Part shown: positions 1 to 6,744 of the stretch, in pieces
Layout: the number at the start of each line of letters is the position of its first letter
Numbering within the stretch: position 1 is the stretch's first letter
Source of the DNA: Bacteroidota bacterium
Lineage (GTDB): Bacteria; Bacteroidota; Bacteroidia; Chitinophagales; Chitinophagaceae
DNA: 42,015 nucleotides
NCBI GenBank assembly: GCA_023433755.1
Contig: JAEYUA010000191.1
Location: 1 to 42,015 of the forward strand
Direction: 5' to 3'
Notes under the pieces: model-generated
What the model saw: only the letters and a program-made list of their open reading frames with translations
Told to the model about the DNA's origin: nothing
Databases searched by the model: none
Made by a program: the position numbers and the translations under genes

Positions 1-727
1 GCACTTCGATCTCCAACAACCCGTTTTTCCAATTGAAATCTTTTGCTTCCATTTCATCGGAAGCAAAGAATAGGGGGGCATTTTTTGCTTTGGACTGCTC
101 TTCAAATACCAAAAAGGTCTCAGCTTGTTTCTCTCCAATAACCACAGGAGTATCTTCCTTGATAATGCCGGCTTTCTCTGAGGCAATTGCTTCCAGGCTG
201 TTGCCCAGCATATTCATATGATCCCAGCCTATATTGGTGATGATGGACAAAATGGGTTTGATGATATTGGTGCTGTCAAGCCTTCCACCGAGTCCCACTT
301 CAACTATGGCAACGTCAACCTGCTTCATGGCAAAATATTCAAAGGCCATTGCAACAGTTATTTCAAAAAATGAGGGATGGATCTTTTCAATTAATGGCCT
401 GGTTTTCTGAACAAATTGTACAACAAAATCCTGGTCAGCCATTGAACCATCCACCTTGATTCTTTCACGGAAATCATAAAGGTGGGGAGAGGTGTACAAT
501 CCTGTTTTCATCCCGCTGGTCTGCATGATGGAGGCCAGCATATGGCTAACGGAACCCTTGCCATTGGTACCTCCAACATGGATGCTTTTGAACTGGTTTT
601 GAGGATTACCCAGTTCATCACAAAGTACAAGGATATTATCAAGGTCTTTCCTGAATGCAACACTGCCCATGCGGCTAAACATGGGCAGTGTGTTATATAG
701 ATAATCAATGGTCTGCTGGTAATTCAC
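1..727 (-). CDS. folC: Bifunctional folylpolyglutamate/dihydrofolate synthase, 3' part missing
   Basis: This is the N-terminal 242 codons of FolC, the ATP-dependent Mur-ligase-type enzyme that adds glutamate to dihydropteroate or folates in the cytoplasm. The reading frame contains the ATP-binding loop GGTNGKGS near residue 54, followed by LGGRLDSTN and TNIGWDHMNMLG, all typical of FolC. The start is a GTG at 725-727: an in-frame TAA lies four codons upstream and no ATG is available before residue 20. It begins 13 bases after the tonB stop, so the two are probably co-transcribed, an arrangement common in Bacteroidota. The C-terminal domain lies beyond base 1, so completeness cannot be judged. 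Confidence 0.95.
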   Translation of the reverse strand, partial: MNYQQTIDYLYNTLPMFSRMGSVAFRKDLDNILVLCDELGNPQNQFKSIHVGGTNGKGSVSHMLASIMQTSGMKTGLYTSPHLYDFRERIKVDGSMADQDFVVQFVQKTRPLIEKIHPSFFEITVAMAFEYFAMKQVDVAIVEVGLGGRLDSTNIIKPILSIITNIGWDHMNMLGNSLEAIASEKAGIIKEDTPVVIGEKQAETFLVFEEQSKAKNAPLFFASDEMEAKDFNWKNGLLEIEV

Positions 728-740
728 GCAGCAAAGTTAA

Positions 741-1598
741 TTATCCTCTTACAGTAAAGTTTACCTGGATCGTTTGTTTGAATCCACCTTCATACTTGGG
801 ATATGTTCCCTGGGCGGCTCTTCTTTTAGCAATCTCGATCTGGTTCCTGTTGGTGATCGTAGAACCTTTGGGTTGGTAATCGGCTCTTGTTAACTTGCCA
901 CTGGCATTTACTACAATATCGAGCATGACTTTGCCGCTCTCAGAAAAATCGTCTTCATAATTTTGCGGAGGAATATTGATCACTTTAATCGAACCTATAT
1001 TCCTTGGACCGGTATAGCGGGTTCCATTAGGATCTCCACCATTTACACCTTTATCACCATCACCATTGCCATCACCCTGGTTGCCTCCTTTCTGGTACGA
1101 ATCGGCGCCATTTCCACCAGTGCCATTGCCACCACGGGGACCAGACATCACCACTTTGGGTTTTTGTGCCTGCACTACATCTTTCTGAACATTATTATCA
1201 GTCTTTACAACTTTGGATTCTGTATTGATCTTTTTCGCATCAGGCTTGCTCACAACAGGTTTTGAAACAGGAGGAGCATCATTGCTTACATCATCAGACG
1301 ATATATCCTTTACACTTTCCTCCGCTGCCTGTACTGGTTGGGCGGGTGCGTAAGCTGTTTGCTCAGGTGCACCTTCACCAGGCAACAAGGGCTGGTCAGA
1401 ACCGAAACCATCCAGGTCGCTGCCCAGGTTGATCTCTACAAATTGCTCTACTGGCGGAGGATCAATTTTAGAAGGAATGCTCCAACTAATCAGCATTACT
1501 ACGATCAGAAGAAGTACAGTAAGCCCGGCTGTAATACCTAGAGCTTTCAGATTTTTCTGCTTTTCAAATTCTGCGGACATGGAGATTACGTTATTCAT
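741..1598 (-). CDS. tonB: TonB-like energy transducer
   Basis: This inner-membrane-anchored periplasmic protein is expected to transmit ExbB/ExbD-derived energy to outer-membrane TonB-dependent transporters. It has a short cytoplasmic N-terminus, one membrane helix at about residues 18-42, a short DPPP motif, a long hydrophilic linker that turns Gly/Asn/Asp-rich at about 150-190, and a C-terminal domain ending in QTIQVNFTVRG that resembles the TonB/TolA C-terminus. The linker lacks the long Pro-Lys repeats of proteobacterial TonB. A TATATTTG promoter box ends one base before the first ATG, so translation may really start at the ATG at 1578-1580 (residue 7). exbB and exbD are not next to it. 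folC follows 13 bases downstream. Confidence 0.85.
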   Translation of the reverse strand: MNNVISMSAEFEKQKNLKALGITAGLTVLLLIVVMLISWSIPSKIDPPPVEQFVEINLGSDLDGFGSDQPLLPGEGAPEQTAYAPAQPVQAAEESVKDISSDDVSNDAPPVSKPVVSKPDAKKINTESKVVKTDNNVQKDVVQAQKPKVVMSGPRGGNGTGGNGADSYQKGGNQGDGNGDGDKGVNGGDPNGTRYTGPRNIGSIKVINIPPQNYEDDFSESGKVMLDIVVNASGKLTRADYQPKGSTITNRNQIEIAKRRAAQGTYPKYEGGFKQTIQVNFTVRG

Positions 1599-1599
1599 A

Positions 1600-1607
1600 C
1601 AAATATA
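1600..1607 (-). promoter_or_regulatory. -7 promoter box TATATTTG for tonB
   Basis: The minus strand reads TATATTTG, a full match to the Bacteroidota TAnnTTTG box. No convincing TTG is seen 19-21 bases upstream. The expected transcription start falls just inside the annotated ORF, which favours the internal ATG at 1580. Confidence 0.6.
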
Positions 1608-1850
1608 AAGGTTGTGCTTTTGACATGAAAACGATGGAAAAGTTAGTCAAATTGCACACGATTCGTCCATTTGCAAGGGTATTTTAACAATTGGCCATAG
1701 ATAGATGGCCTGTTTTGAACGATGGTCCCTGTTCCATGAACTGCCTGCGGGAGATGCCAACTGCCGCACAAATTTCAACATATGGAATTTAAACGCTCTC
1801 GTACGATACCTGGAGGATCAGGGGACAGGTTAGCGCCACACAGTGATTGT

Positions 1851-3011
1851 TCACCTGCCCGCCTGGCCGGGCAGGTAATTTTTCATCATCATCAGCCCGG
1901 CAACCGGACCAATCGCCAGGATCAACAAGGCATATTGATGAAATGAGGAGGACAGGTATTGAAGCAATTGAATGCTGGCAATAGTAATGGCAAAACCAAT
2001 TGATGTGACGATGGTCAATGCGGTACCCTTTACTTCTGGTGGTGCCGATTGGGCCACTAAAGTAGAAAACTGGGGGGAGTCGGCTACTACCATAACACCC
2101 CACAAGATCAGGATCACCAAAAATATAGCAGGAGGTAAACCGAAACTGAAAGGAAGTAAAAGACAACAGCATCCTGAAAACAACAAAGCTGTCATGGCAA
2201 CGGTGCGACTTCCTTTTTTCATGGATGCCAGTCCGCCTGCAATGCAACCGACCATTCCTGTTGCAATGGTGATGAACGTCCATAATGCAACATCCAGGTC
2301 CATATTATTTTTTTCATTGTATGTGACAAGAATAAATGGAATAAAAGACCAGAAAGCATAGAGTTCCCACATGTGGCCGAAATAGCCTAAAGCGGCAGAC
2401 CTGAAATTGGAATAGCGGAATATAGTGAAGGCTGCATTCCATTTGAATGCAGATGATGCCCCCTTTTGAGCAGGAAAAAATAATAGTATGAGCAAGCCCC
2501 CGGATAACGCAAGCAGGGAGGTAGCGATCACAACTTTCTTCCAGGCTAAACCATCAAAACCATAACTGATAAGATAGGGAAAGGCGGTACCCAGCACGAG
2601 AGCTCCTACGAGGAATCCCATTGCTTTTCCCAATTGGGCAGGAAAACAATCGGCGGCGATCTTCATGCCAACGGGATAAATCCCTGCAAGGAAAAAACCA
2701 GTAAGAAAGCGGATGGCCAGGATCCATTGGAGGTCATGATGAAACCAGAGTAACAAAAGATTTACGGCTGCTGCAAGCAGGGAGGAAAGTAAAAAGAGTA
2801 AAGTGGCGGGGAAACGGTCGGCTAAAGTCAAAAGGGAAAAAGCCAATGTGCCTACAATAAATCCAAATTGAACAATGGAGGTGATGATGGCATGTTGTGA
2901 TCCACCCCCGGGTTGGATATCGTTGATGATGGCATTACCTGCAAACCATAATGATGTTCCTGCAAATTGCGCGAATACAAGAAGAGGAAGCAGTAGCCCT
3001 GCCTTACGCAT
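1851..3011 (-). CDS. MFS transporter
   Basis: This is a 386-residue polytopic membrane protein with about 12 hydrophobic segments, consistent with the major facilitator superfamily. The segment after helix 2 (LADRFPA) and the PVGMKIAADCFP region fit the loops and helix 4-5 area of sugar/drug MFS proteins. The substrate cannot be read from sequence. The ATG at 3009-3011 is preferred over an upstream TTG at 3041, because a promoter-like TTTCTTTG lies at 3039-3046 between them. The last seven residues are encoded by a GC-rich palindrome. The 250 bases downstream to tonB hold no gene, only a 6-bp hairpin at 1693-1710 and the tonB promoter box. Confidence 0.85.
   Translation of the reverse strand: MRKAGLLLPLLVFAQFAGTSLWFAGNAIINDIQPGGGSQHAIITSIVQFGFIVGTLAFSLLTLADRFPATLLFLLSSLLAAAVNLLLLWFHHDLQWILAIRFLTGFFLAGIYPVGMKIAADCFPAQLGKAMGFLVGALVLGTAFPYLISYGFDGLAWKKVVIATSLLALSGGLLILLFFPAQKGASSAFKWNAAFTIFRYSNFRSAALGYFGHMWELYAFWSFIPFILVTYNEKNNMDLDVALWTFITIATGMVGCIAGGLASMKKGSRTVAMTALLFSGCCCLLLPFSFGLPPAIFLVILILWGVMVVADSPQFSTLVAQSAPPEVKGTALTIVTSIGFAITIASIQLLQYLSSSFHQYALLILAIGPVAGLMMMKNYLPGQAGR
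1853..1876. repeat. GC-rich perfect inverted repeat at the MFS stop codon
   Basis: ACCTGCCCG and CGGGCAGGT form a 9-bp perfect stem around a 6-base loop CCTGGC. It encodes the last residues of the MFS transporter (LPGQAGR) and starts two bases after the outer edge of its stop codon. No T-run follows on either strand, so it is not a standard intrinsic terminator. It resembles short GC-rich palindromes dispersed in Bacteroidota genomes. Confidence 0.6.
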
Positions 3012-3085
3012 GATGCAATTTAGGGATTGAGGTGGGCGCAAAGAAAACAGAATTGAGAAAAGAGAAAATTTAGCAGGGTAGTTTA

Positions 3086-3121
3086 CTCTTTGCGCTCTTT
3101 GCTATCCTTTGTTTCCTTTAC
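3086..3121. repeat. Degenerate nonamer array, about four CTCTTTGCG-like units
   Basis: Four consecutive 9-base units follow one another without spacing, related to CTCTTTGCG, the last two degenerate. The array lies in the 168-base gap between the radical SAM stop and the MFS start. It is listed separately because its period is 9, unlike the 7-base arrays elsewhere in the window. Confidence 0.55.
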
Positions 3122-3179
3122 GGTTAAAAGAAGTTTATTGTAACGAGAAGTAAAAATGAAGCATGGATTATCTGAGCCT

Positions 3180-4466
3180 CTAATGCGCAAAATCTCTATC
3201 ATACTCACCCCTGATCCGCTCCATCGGTGGATTGAAATAACCATATTTCAAATGAGGGAATTCCTCCTTCAGCAACTCCATTAACTGTTTCATACCCAGG
3301 ATCTCTCCTCCATCCATTACACCAATTTTTCCCAGGTACCAGTCGGGATCAATATTAAAATTCCGCCACTGGATCATTTTCAGATCCGTATCTATGATCA
3401 ACTGCCGCAGTGCTTCATATTCAGCCACCGAATCGGTCATGCCCGGGAAAACAAAATAATTGATAGAAGTCCATCCTCCATAATCCCTCATCACTTTAAG
3501 ACTGTCAATAATATCCTCGAACTGGTAATTATTCGGACGGTAATAAGGTGTATAGATTTCTCTCCTTGCAGAATTTGTGCTCACACGGATGCTGTCCAGT
3601 CCAGCTTCGCAAAGCGCTTTCACAGCATCCGGCTTGCTGCCATTGGTATTGATATTGATGCTGCCTTTTTTGGTGTGTTTCCTGATCTCAATAATAGATT
3701 CCCTTATCGTTTCCCACATCAATAATGGTTCGCCCTCGCAACCCTGGCCGAAGCTTACAATCGGGTAAGGAGCTGTTTCCAGGTGTGGCACCGTGTACTC
3801 GATGATTTCTTCCGCGGTGGGTTTGAAAGTGAGCCGGTCCTGTGTGGAGACTATACTTTCTTCCTGTGGCTGAAAAGAAATACAGCCAATGCAGTTGGCA
3901 TTGCAGGCAGGGGAGGAAGGGATGGGACATTCCCATCTTCCAATAAAATAATTGCGGGCAGCAGGACAATGATACGTGAGCGCACAGTTATTGGCAAGAT
4001 GCGCAACCAGGCGGTTGTGCGGGTATAATTTCAGGAACTGGTGTACACCGCTTTCAACTTTGGTGGTATCAAAGCCTCCGCATTCCTGGCGGATGTCCTG
4101 CTCAATGCGAACCGCCGGCACGTAAAATTTATTATCATCCCAGCCTACTGCGGTATAACAAAAAAGCGGGAGGGTGGGAGCATCCGGTTGTGTTTCGTAG
4201 GCAGCGAGATAAAAACCTGTATGAGCCGGAGGTATGAAAGCGGCCACAGCCCATCCTTTTTCACATAGACGCATCTCACCGGTTTTCACATCAATGCCAA
4301 TGCCTTTGCGCCCGGGCAATTCGTAAAGCTGGCCACCTTCCGGCAACAGGATCCATTCATCTCCAGGTATATCAACTGCATCCCAGCCGGTTCTGCCTGC
4401 TACATACAAAGAAGTATCCTCGAAAATATTTCCCTTGCCGTCGCTGTATAATAAGTATGGACGCAT
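3180..4466 (-). CDS. Radical SAM protein of unassigned function
   Basis: This 428-residue protein carries CNANCIGC at residues 188-195, the CxxxCxxC motif that binds the [4Fe-4S] cluster of radical S-adenosylmethionine enzymes. GQGCEGEPLL near 245 and the NTNGSKPD and RVSTNSA strands that follow fit the SAM-binding half-barrel. The first 150 residues look beta-rich and are not recognised. A second cysteine group (C161, C167, C180) precedes the canonical motif and might bind another cluster or zinc. It is the last gene of an apparent three-gene operon: its ATG is two bases after the stop of the membrane protein gene, which in turn overlaps the agmatinase gene. The substrate is unknown; the short C-terminus shows no clear SPASM cysteine cluster. 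Confidence 0.9.
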   Translation of the reverse strand: MRPYLLYSDGKGNIFEDTSLYVAGRTGWDAVDIPGDEWILLPEGGQLYELPGRKGIGIDVKTGEMRLCEKGWAVAAFIPPAHTGFYLAAYETQPDAPTLPLFCYTAVGWDDNKFYVPAVRIEQDIRQECGGFDTTKVESGVHQFLKLYPHNRLVAHLANNCALTYHCPAARNYFIGRWECPIPSSPACNANCIGCISFQPQEESIVSTQDRLTFKPTAEEIIEYTVPHLETAPYPIVSFGQGCEGEPLLMWETIRESIIEIRKHTKKGSININTNGSKPDAVKALCEAGLDSIRVSTNSARREIYTPYYRPNNYQFEDIIDSLKVMRDYGGWTSINYFVFPGMTDSVAEYEALRQLIIDTDLKMIQWRNFNIDPDWYLGKIGVMDGGEILGMKQLMELLKEEFPHLKYGYFNPPMERIRGEYDRDFAH

Positions 4467-4468
4467 AA

Positions 4469-5080
4469 TTACCCTTTTATAGTCTTTTCACCTTCGATTT
4501 GTTCCCTGCAAAAAGCGTTCAGTTTTGCCAGCTCCAGCAGGGAAAGGTCCTGCATCACCTGGTACTGCAGGTATTTCTGTTTTACATGAAACAGGGTGAT
4601 AAAATCTTCTCTTATGGTTACATTTTCTAAATCCTTCCAGTACACCAGGTGATCACGGTAATATCCCGGGATCCTGATACCCTCATTTTCGAGGGACAGG
4701 ATGGTTTCCTGGAAAATTCTTCTTTCCGAAAACATAAGCAGGATACAAAGGAAGGCAAAACAAAAAACACTGAAATAATCTATTGAGCGGGCTATCCCTG
4801 TCATCATGAGTCCCAGGTAGGCAAATGCAATTACCTGTAATAACCGCAGCCAGTAATTATAGCGGGCTGCCAGGTCAATCCTCCGCCTGAAAAACCCATA
4901 AAAAAGAGAAAAAGCTCCAATCAGCAATACTGGCAAAACCCGGATGACTTCCTGGTAATTCAGCAACCTGAAATAATCCGCTCCTTCAGCGATCATAAAA
5001 AAACCAACCAGGATATGGAAAAGAGCGGCACTCCTGCGCCTTCTTTCCACGCCTTCTATCCTGACCGTTACACTATACAT
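4469..5080 (-). CDS. Hypothetical membrane protein (4 predicted helices)
   Basis: This 203-residue protein is not recognised with confidence. It has four hydrophobic segments between about residues 20 and 125 and a cytosolic C-terminal domain of about 80 residues (with YYRDHLVYWKDLENVTI and LFHVKQKYLQYQV). That domain alternates short beta-like stretches, as in PH-like domains attached to membrane helices. The ATG at 5080 overlaps the agmatinase stop within ATGTATAG, indicating translational coupling; a longer frame from a TTG at 5104 is less likely. It sits between an arginase-family enzyme and a radical SAM enzyme, with overlaps or gaps of a few bases, so the three are probably one operon. 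Confidence 0.75.
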   Translation of the reverse strand: MYSVTVRIEGVERRRRSAALFHILVGFFMIAEGADYFRLLNYQEVIRVLPVLLIGAFSLFYGFFRRRIDLAARYNYWLRLLQVIAFAYLGLMMTGIARSIDYFSVFCFAFLCILLMFSERRIFQETILSLENEGIRIPGYYRDHLVYWKDLENVTIREDFITLFHVKQKYLQYQVMQDLSLLELAKLNAFCREQIEGEKTIKG

Positions 5081-6128
5081 TGGTTTCTGGATTACCGGAA
5101 ACAAAAAGATTGCACATCTTAAATAAAACCCTTGCGCCTACATTAGCATCCCAGCCATTCTCGCTGGTGCTCACTTCCACCAGGTCAAACCCGATGATCT
5201 GCTTCCCGGCCTTTTGTAGTTTTTTGAATAAATAAAAAACCTGCTCTGTTTCAAATCCTCCCTGCACGGGCGTGCCGGTATTGGGACATAATTTCGGATC
5301 GAGTCCGTCAATATCGAAACTGATATAAATTTTGGATGGCAGTTGCGCAATGATTTCATCGGTGATCTCCCGGAAACTTTCGCCCTCATATTGCCGTTCC
5401 CTGATTTCGCTGTCGAAATAGGTGCGGATGCGCTGCGGATTTTGTTGGATGTATTCATGTTCGCCCTGGGAATAATCCCTGATGCCAACCTGTACAAGTT
5501 TCTGTATCTGCGGAATTTCATTCAGCGCATTGTACATGATGCTGGCATGGGAATACACAAAACCCTCATAACCTTCGCGCAGGTCACAATGCGCATCAAT
5601 CTGGAGGATACCGAAATCTCCATGCTTTTCACCAATGGCTTTCATAAATCCCAGTGGAGTGCTGTGGTCTCCGCCAAGCAGGGCAACCAGTTTATTTTTC
5701 TCCAGCAGTGATTTGGTTTGCTGGTACACCCAGTTGTTGAGAAAGAGGCTTCCTTCATTCACTTCTTTCAGGGTCTTGCACATGAACTGGTTCTGCTCCA
5801 CCACATCACCCTTCGAGATATAATCGATATATAATTCCGCTTCCTTGCGCAGGTAATCGCTTTTAAACAGGATTTTCCTGTCGGGTTCGCGCATGTAAAA
5901 ACCCTGTTGCCATGCAGTAGGTGCATCCGGATCAAAAAGATCCACCTGCAGGCTGGCTTTCATAATTTGTTCCGCGGCTCTTGCCGTGCCTGAACCAAAA
6001 CTTACCGTGACCTCCCAGGGAACGGGCAGGATCACCAGCCGGGCATCATCTTCTGTTATGGGTAAACCGAATATATTGTTATTGGGATTACCGGCACTGT
6101 TAGGGTCAAAACTGGAAAGGTCTATCAT
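5073..6128 (-). CDS. Agmatinase/arginase-family ureohydrolase
   Basis: This 351-residue member of the arginase/agmatinase/formimidoylglutamase superfamily hydrolyses a guanidino or formimino group at a binuclear Mn centre. The metal motifs are all present: GGDHS (H155), DAHCD (D178, H180, D182) and SFDIDGLDP (D272, D274), followed by FDLVEVS. The substrate is not settled by sequence. The ATG at 6126-6128 gives MIDLSSFDP. A longer frame from 6179 is rejected because it would begin upstream of the expected transcription start set by the TAATTTTG box at 6177-6184. It is first in the operon with the membrane protein and radical SAM genes. Confidence 0.92.
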   Translation of the reverse strand: MIDLSSFDPNSAGNPNNNIFGLPITEDDARLVILPVPWEVTVSFGSGTARAAEQIMKASLQVDLFDPDAPTAWQQGFYMREPDRKILFKSDYLRKEAELYIDYISKGDVVEQNQFMCKTLKEVNEGSLFLNNWVYQQTKSLLEKNKLVALLGGDHSTPLGFMKAIGEKHGDFGILQIDAHCDLREGYEGFVYSHASIMYNALNEIPQIQKLVQVGIRDYSQGEHEYIQQNPQRIRTYFDSEIRERQYEGESFREITDEIIAQLPSKIYISFDIDGLDPKLCPNTGTPVQGGFETEQVFYLFKKLQKAGKQIIGFDLVEVSTSENGWDANVGARVLFKMCNLFVSGNPETNV

Positions 6129-6158
6129 GACTGATTTTTGAAAAGGGATGCAAGTTAA

Positions 6159-6177
6159 GCCGCCTGCCTCAGGTGGC
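6159..6177. repeat. Imperfect GC-rich palindrome at the agmatinase transcription start
   Basis: GCCGCCTG and CAGGTGGC are an 8-bp inverted repeat with one mismatch around a 3-base centre. It directly adjoins the -7 box of the agmatinase operon and so covers the expected start of transcription. It could be an operator or a 5'-leader hairpin. It shares a CCTGCC core with the palindrome at 1853-1876. Confidence 0.45.
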
Positions 6178-6207
6178 AAAATTACCCAAGCCGCCAGTTG
6201 AACTCAA
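6177..6207 (-). promoter_or_regulatory. Promoter of the agmatinase operon
   Basis: On the minus strand a TTTG (TTG at 6205-6207) is followed after 20 bases by TAATTTTG at 6177-6184. Sequence and spacing match the Bacteroidota primary-sigma consensus. The leader to the ATG at 6128 would be about 42 nt and contains the palindrome at 6159-6177. Confidence 0.7.
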
Positions 6208-6285
6208 AGAAATTCAGCACAATGTGAAAACTTTCTTAATGATGAGAATCAAGCCTGATAATGGAGGGTGATACGATTTTTGGGC

Positions 6286-6293
6286 TACCTTTG
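6286..6293 (+). promoter_or_regulatory. -7 promoter box TACCTTTG for ccmE-ccmF
   Basis: TACCTTTG matches TAnnTTTG and lies 18 bases before the chosen ccmE ATG, predicting a leader of about 12 nt. No clear TTG is seen at the right distance upstream. Confidence 0.6.
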
Positions 6294-6311
6294 CCCCGCA
6301 TTACTTTAAGT

Positions 6312-6737
6312 ATGAAAAAGACTCATATCATTCTGCTGCTTTTGGTTATCGGTGGTATTGTTGGCATGTCATTTTTCATTAAAGATCTCACCACCCAGGA
6401 GACCTTCGCCTCCGCCAGGAAAAAAGAAGGCAAATATGTAGTGGTGAAAGTAAAGCTTGATACTACAGCGGCCATCGAATACGATGCCATCAAAGATCCC
6501 AATAAAACTGTTTTCTACGCTTTTGACGGTGACGGCAAACGCAGCAAGGTAGTTTATACCAACGCACGGATCAAGGATATGGAACTAAGTGAGGGCATTG
6601 ACCTCAATGGTTATATGCGCGATGGATATTTTGAATGCAACAAGATCCAGATGAAATGTCCATCTAAATACAAGGATGACATGGACGCCGCACAAAAAAA
6701 CCTGCCTTCAGCAGGTTCTTCAGAATCTAAATATTAA
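6312..6737 (+). CDS. ccmE: Cytochrome c maturation haem chaperone CcmE, CxxxY type
   Basis: CcmE receives haem at the periplasmic side and hands it to the CcmF synthetase for attachment to apocytochrome c. This 141-residue protein has one N-terminal membrane anchor (about residues 5-23) and a small beta-barrel domain with VFYAFDGDG and VYTNARIKDM. The haem-attachment site reads CPSKY at residues 116-120, the CxxxY form, where classical CcmE has HxxxY. The Cys form is known from Desulfovibrio-type Ccm systems. The ATG at 6312 is preferred: the longer frame from 6261 begins upstream of the promoter box and adds non-signal residues before MKKTH. ccmF starts 7 bases after its stop. Confidence 0.88.
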   Translation: MKKTHIILLLLVIGGIVGMSFFIKDLTTQETFASARKKEGKYVVVKVKLDTTAAIEYDAIKDPNKTVFYAFDGDGKRSKVVYTNARIKDMELSEGIDLNGYMRDGYFECNKIQMKCPSKYKDDMDAAQKNLPSAGSSESKY

Positions 6738-6744
6738 TTAGCTG

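Noticed and set aside
1693..1710. GGCCAT-ATGGCC hairpin as a terminator of the MFS gene
   Set aside because: The stem is only 6 bp and is not followed by a T-run on the minus strand, and it lies about 140 bases from the stop.
1789..2283. 164-codon frame opposite frame of the MFS gene
   Set aside because: It is a shadow of the MFS coding sequence with a His/Arg/Cys-rich, non-protein-like composition.
6129..6179. N-terminal extension of the agmatinase
   Set aside because: It begins at the palindrome and before or at the expected transcription start; the family start is MIDLSSFDP.
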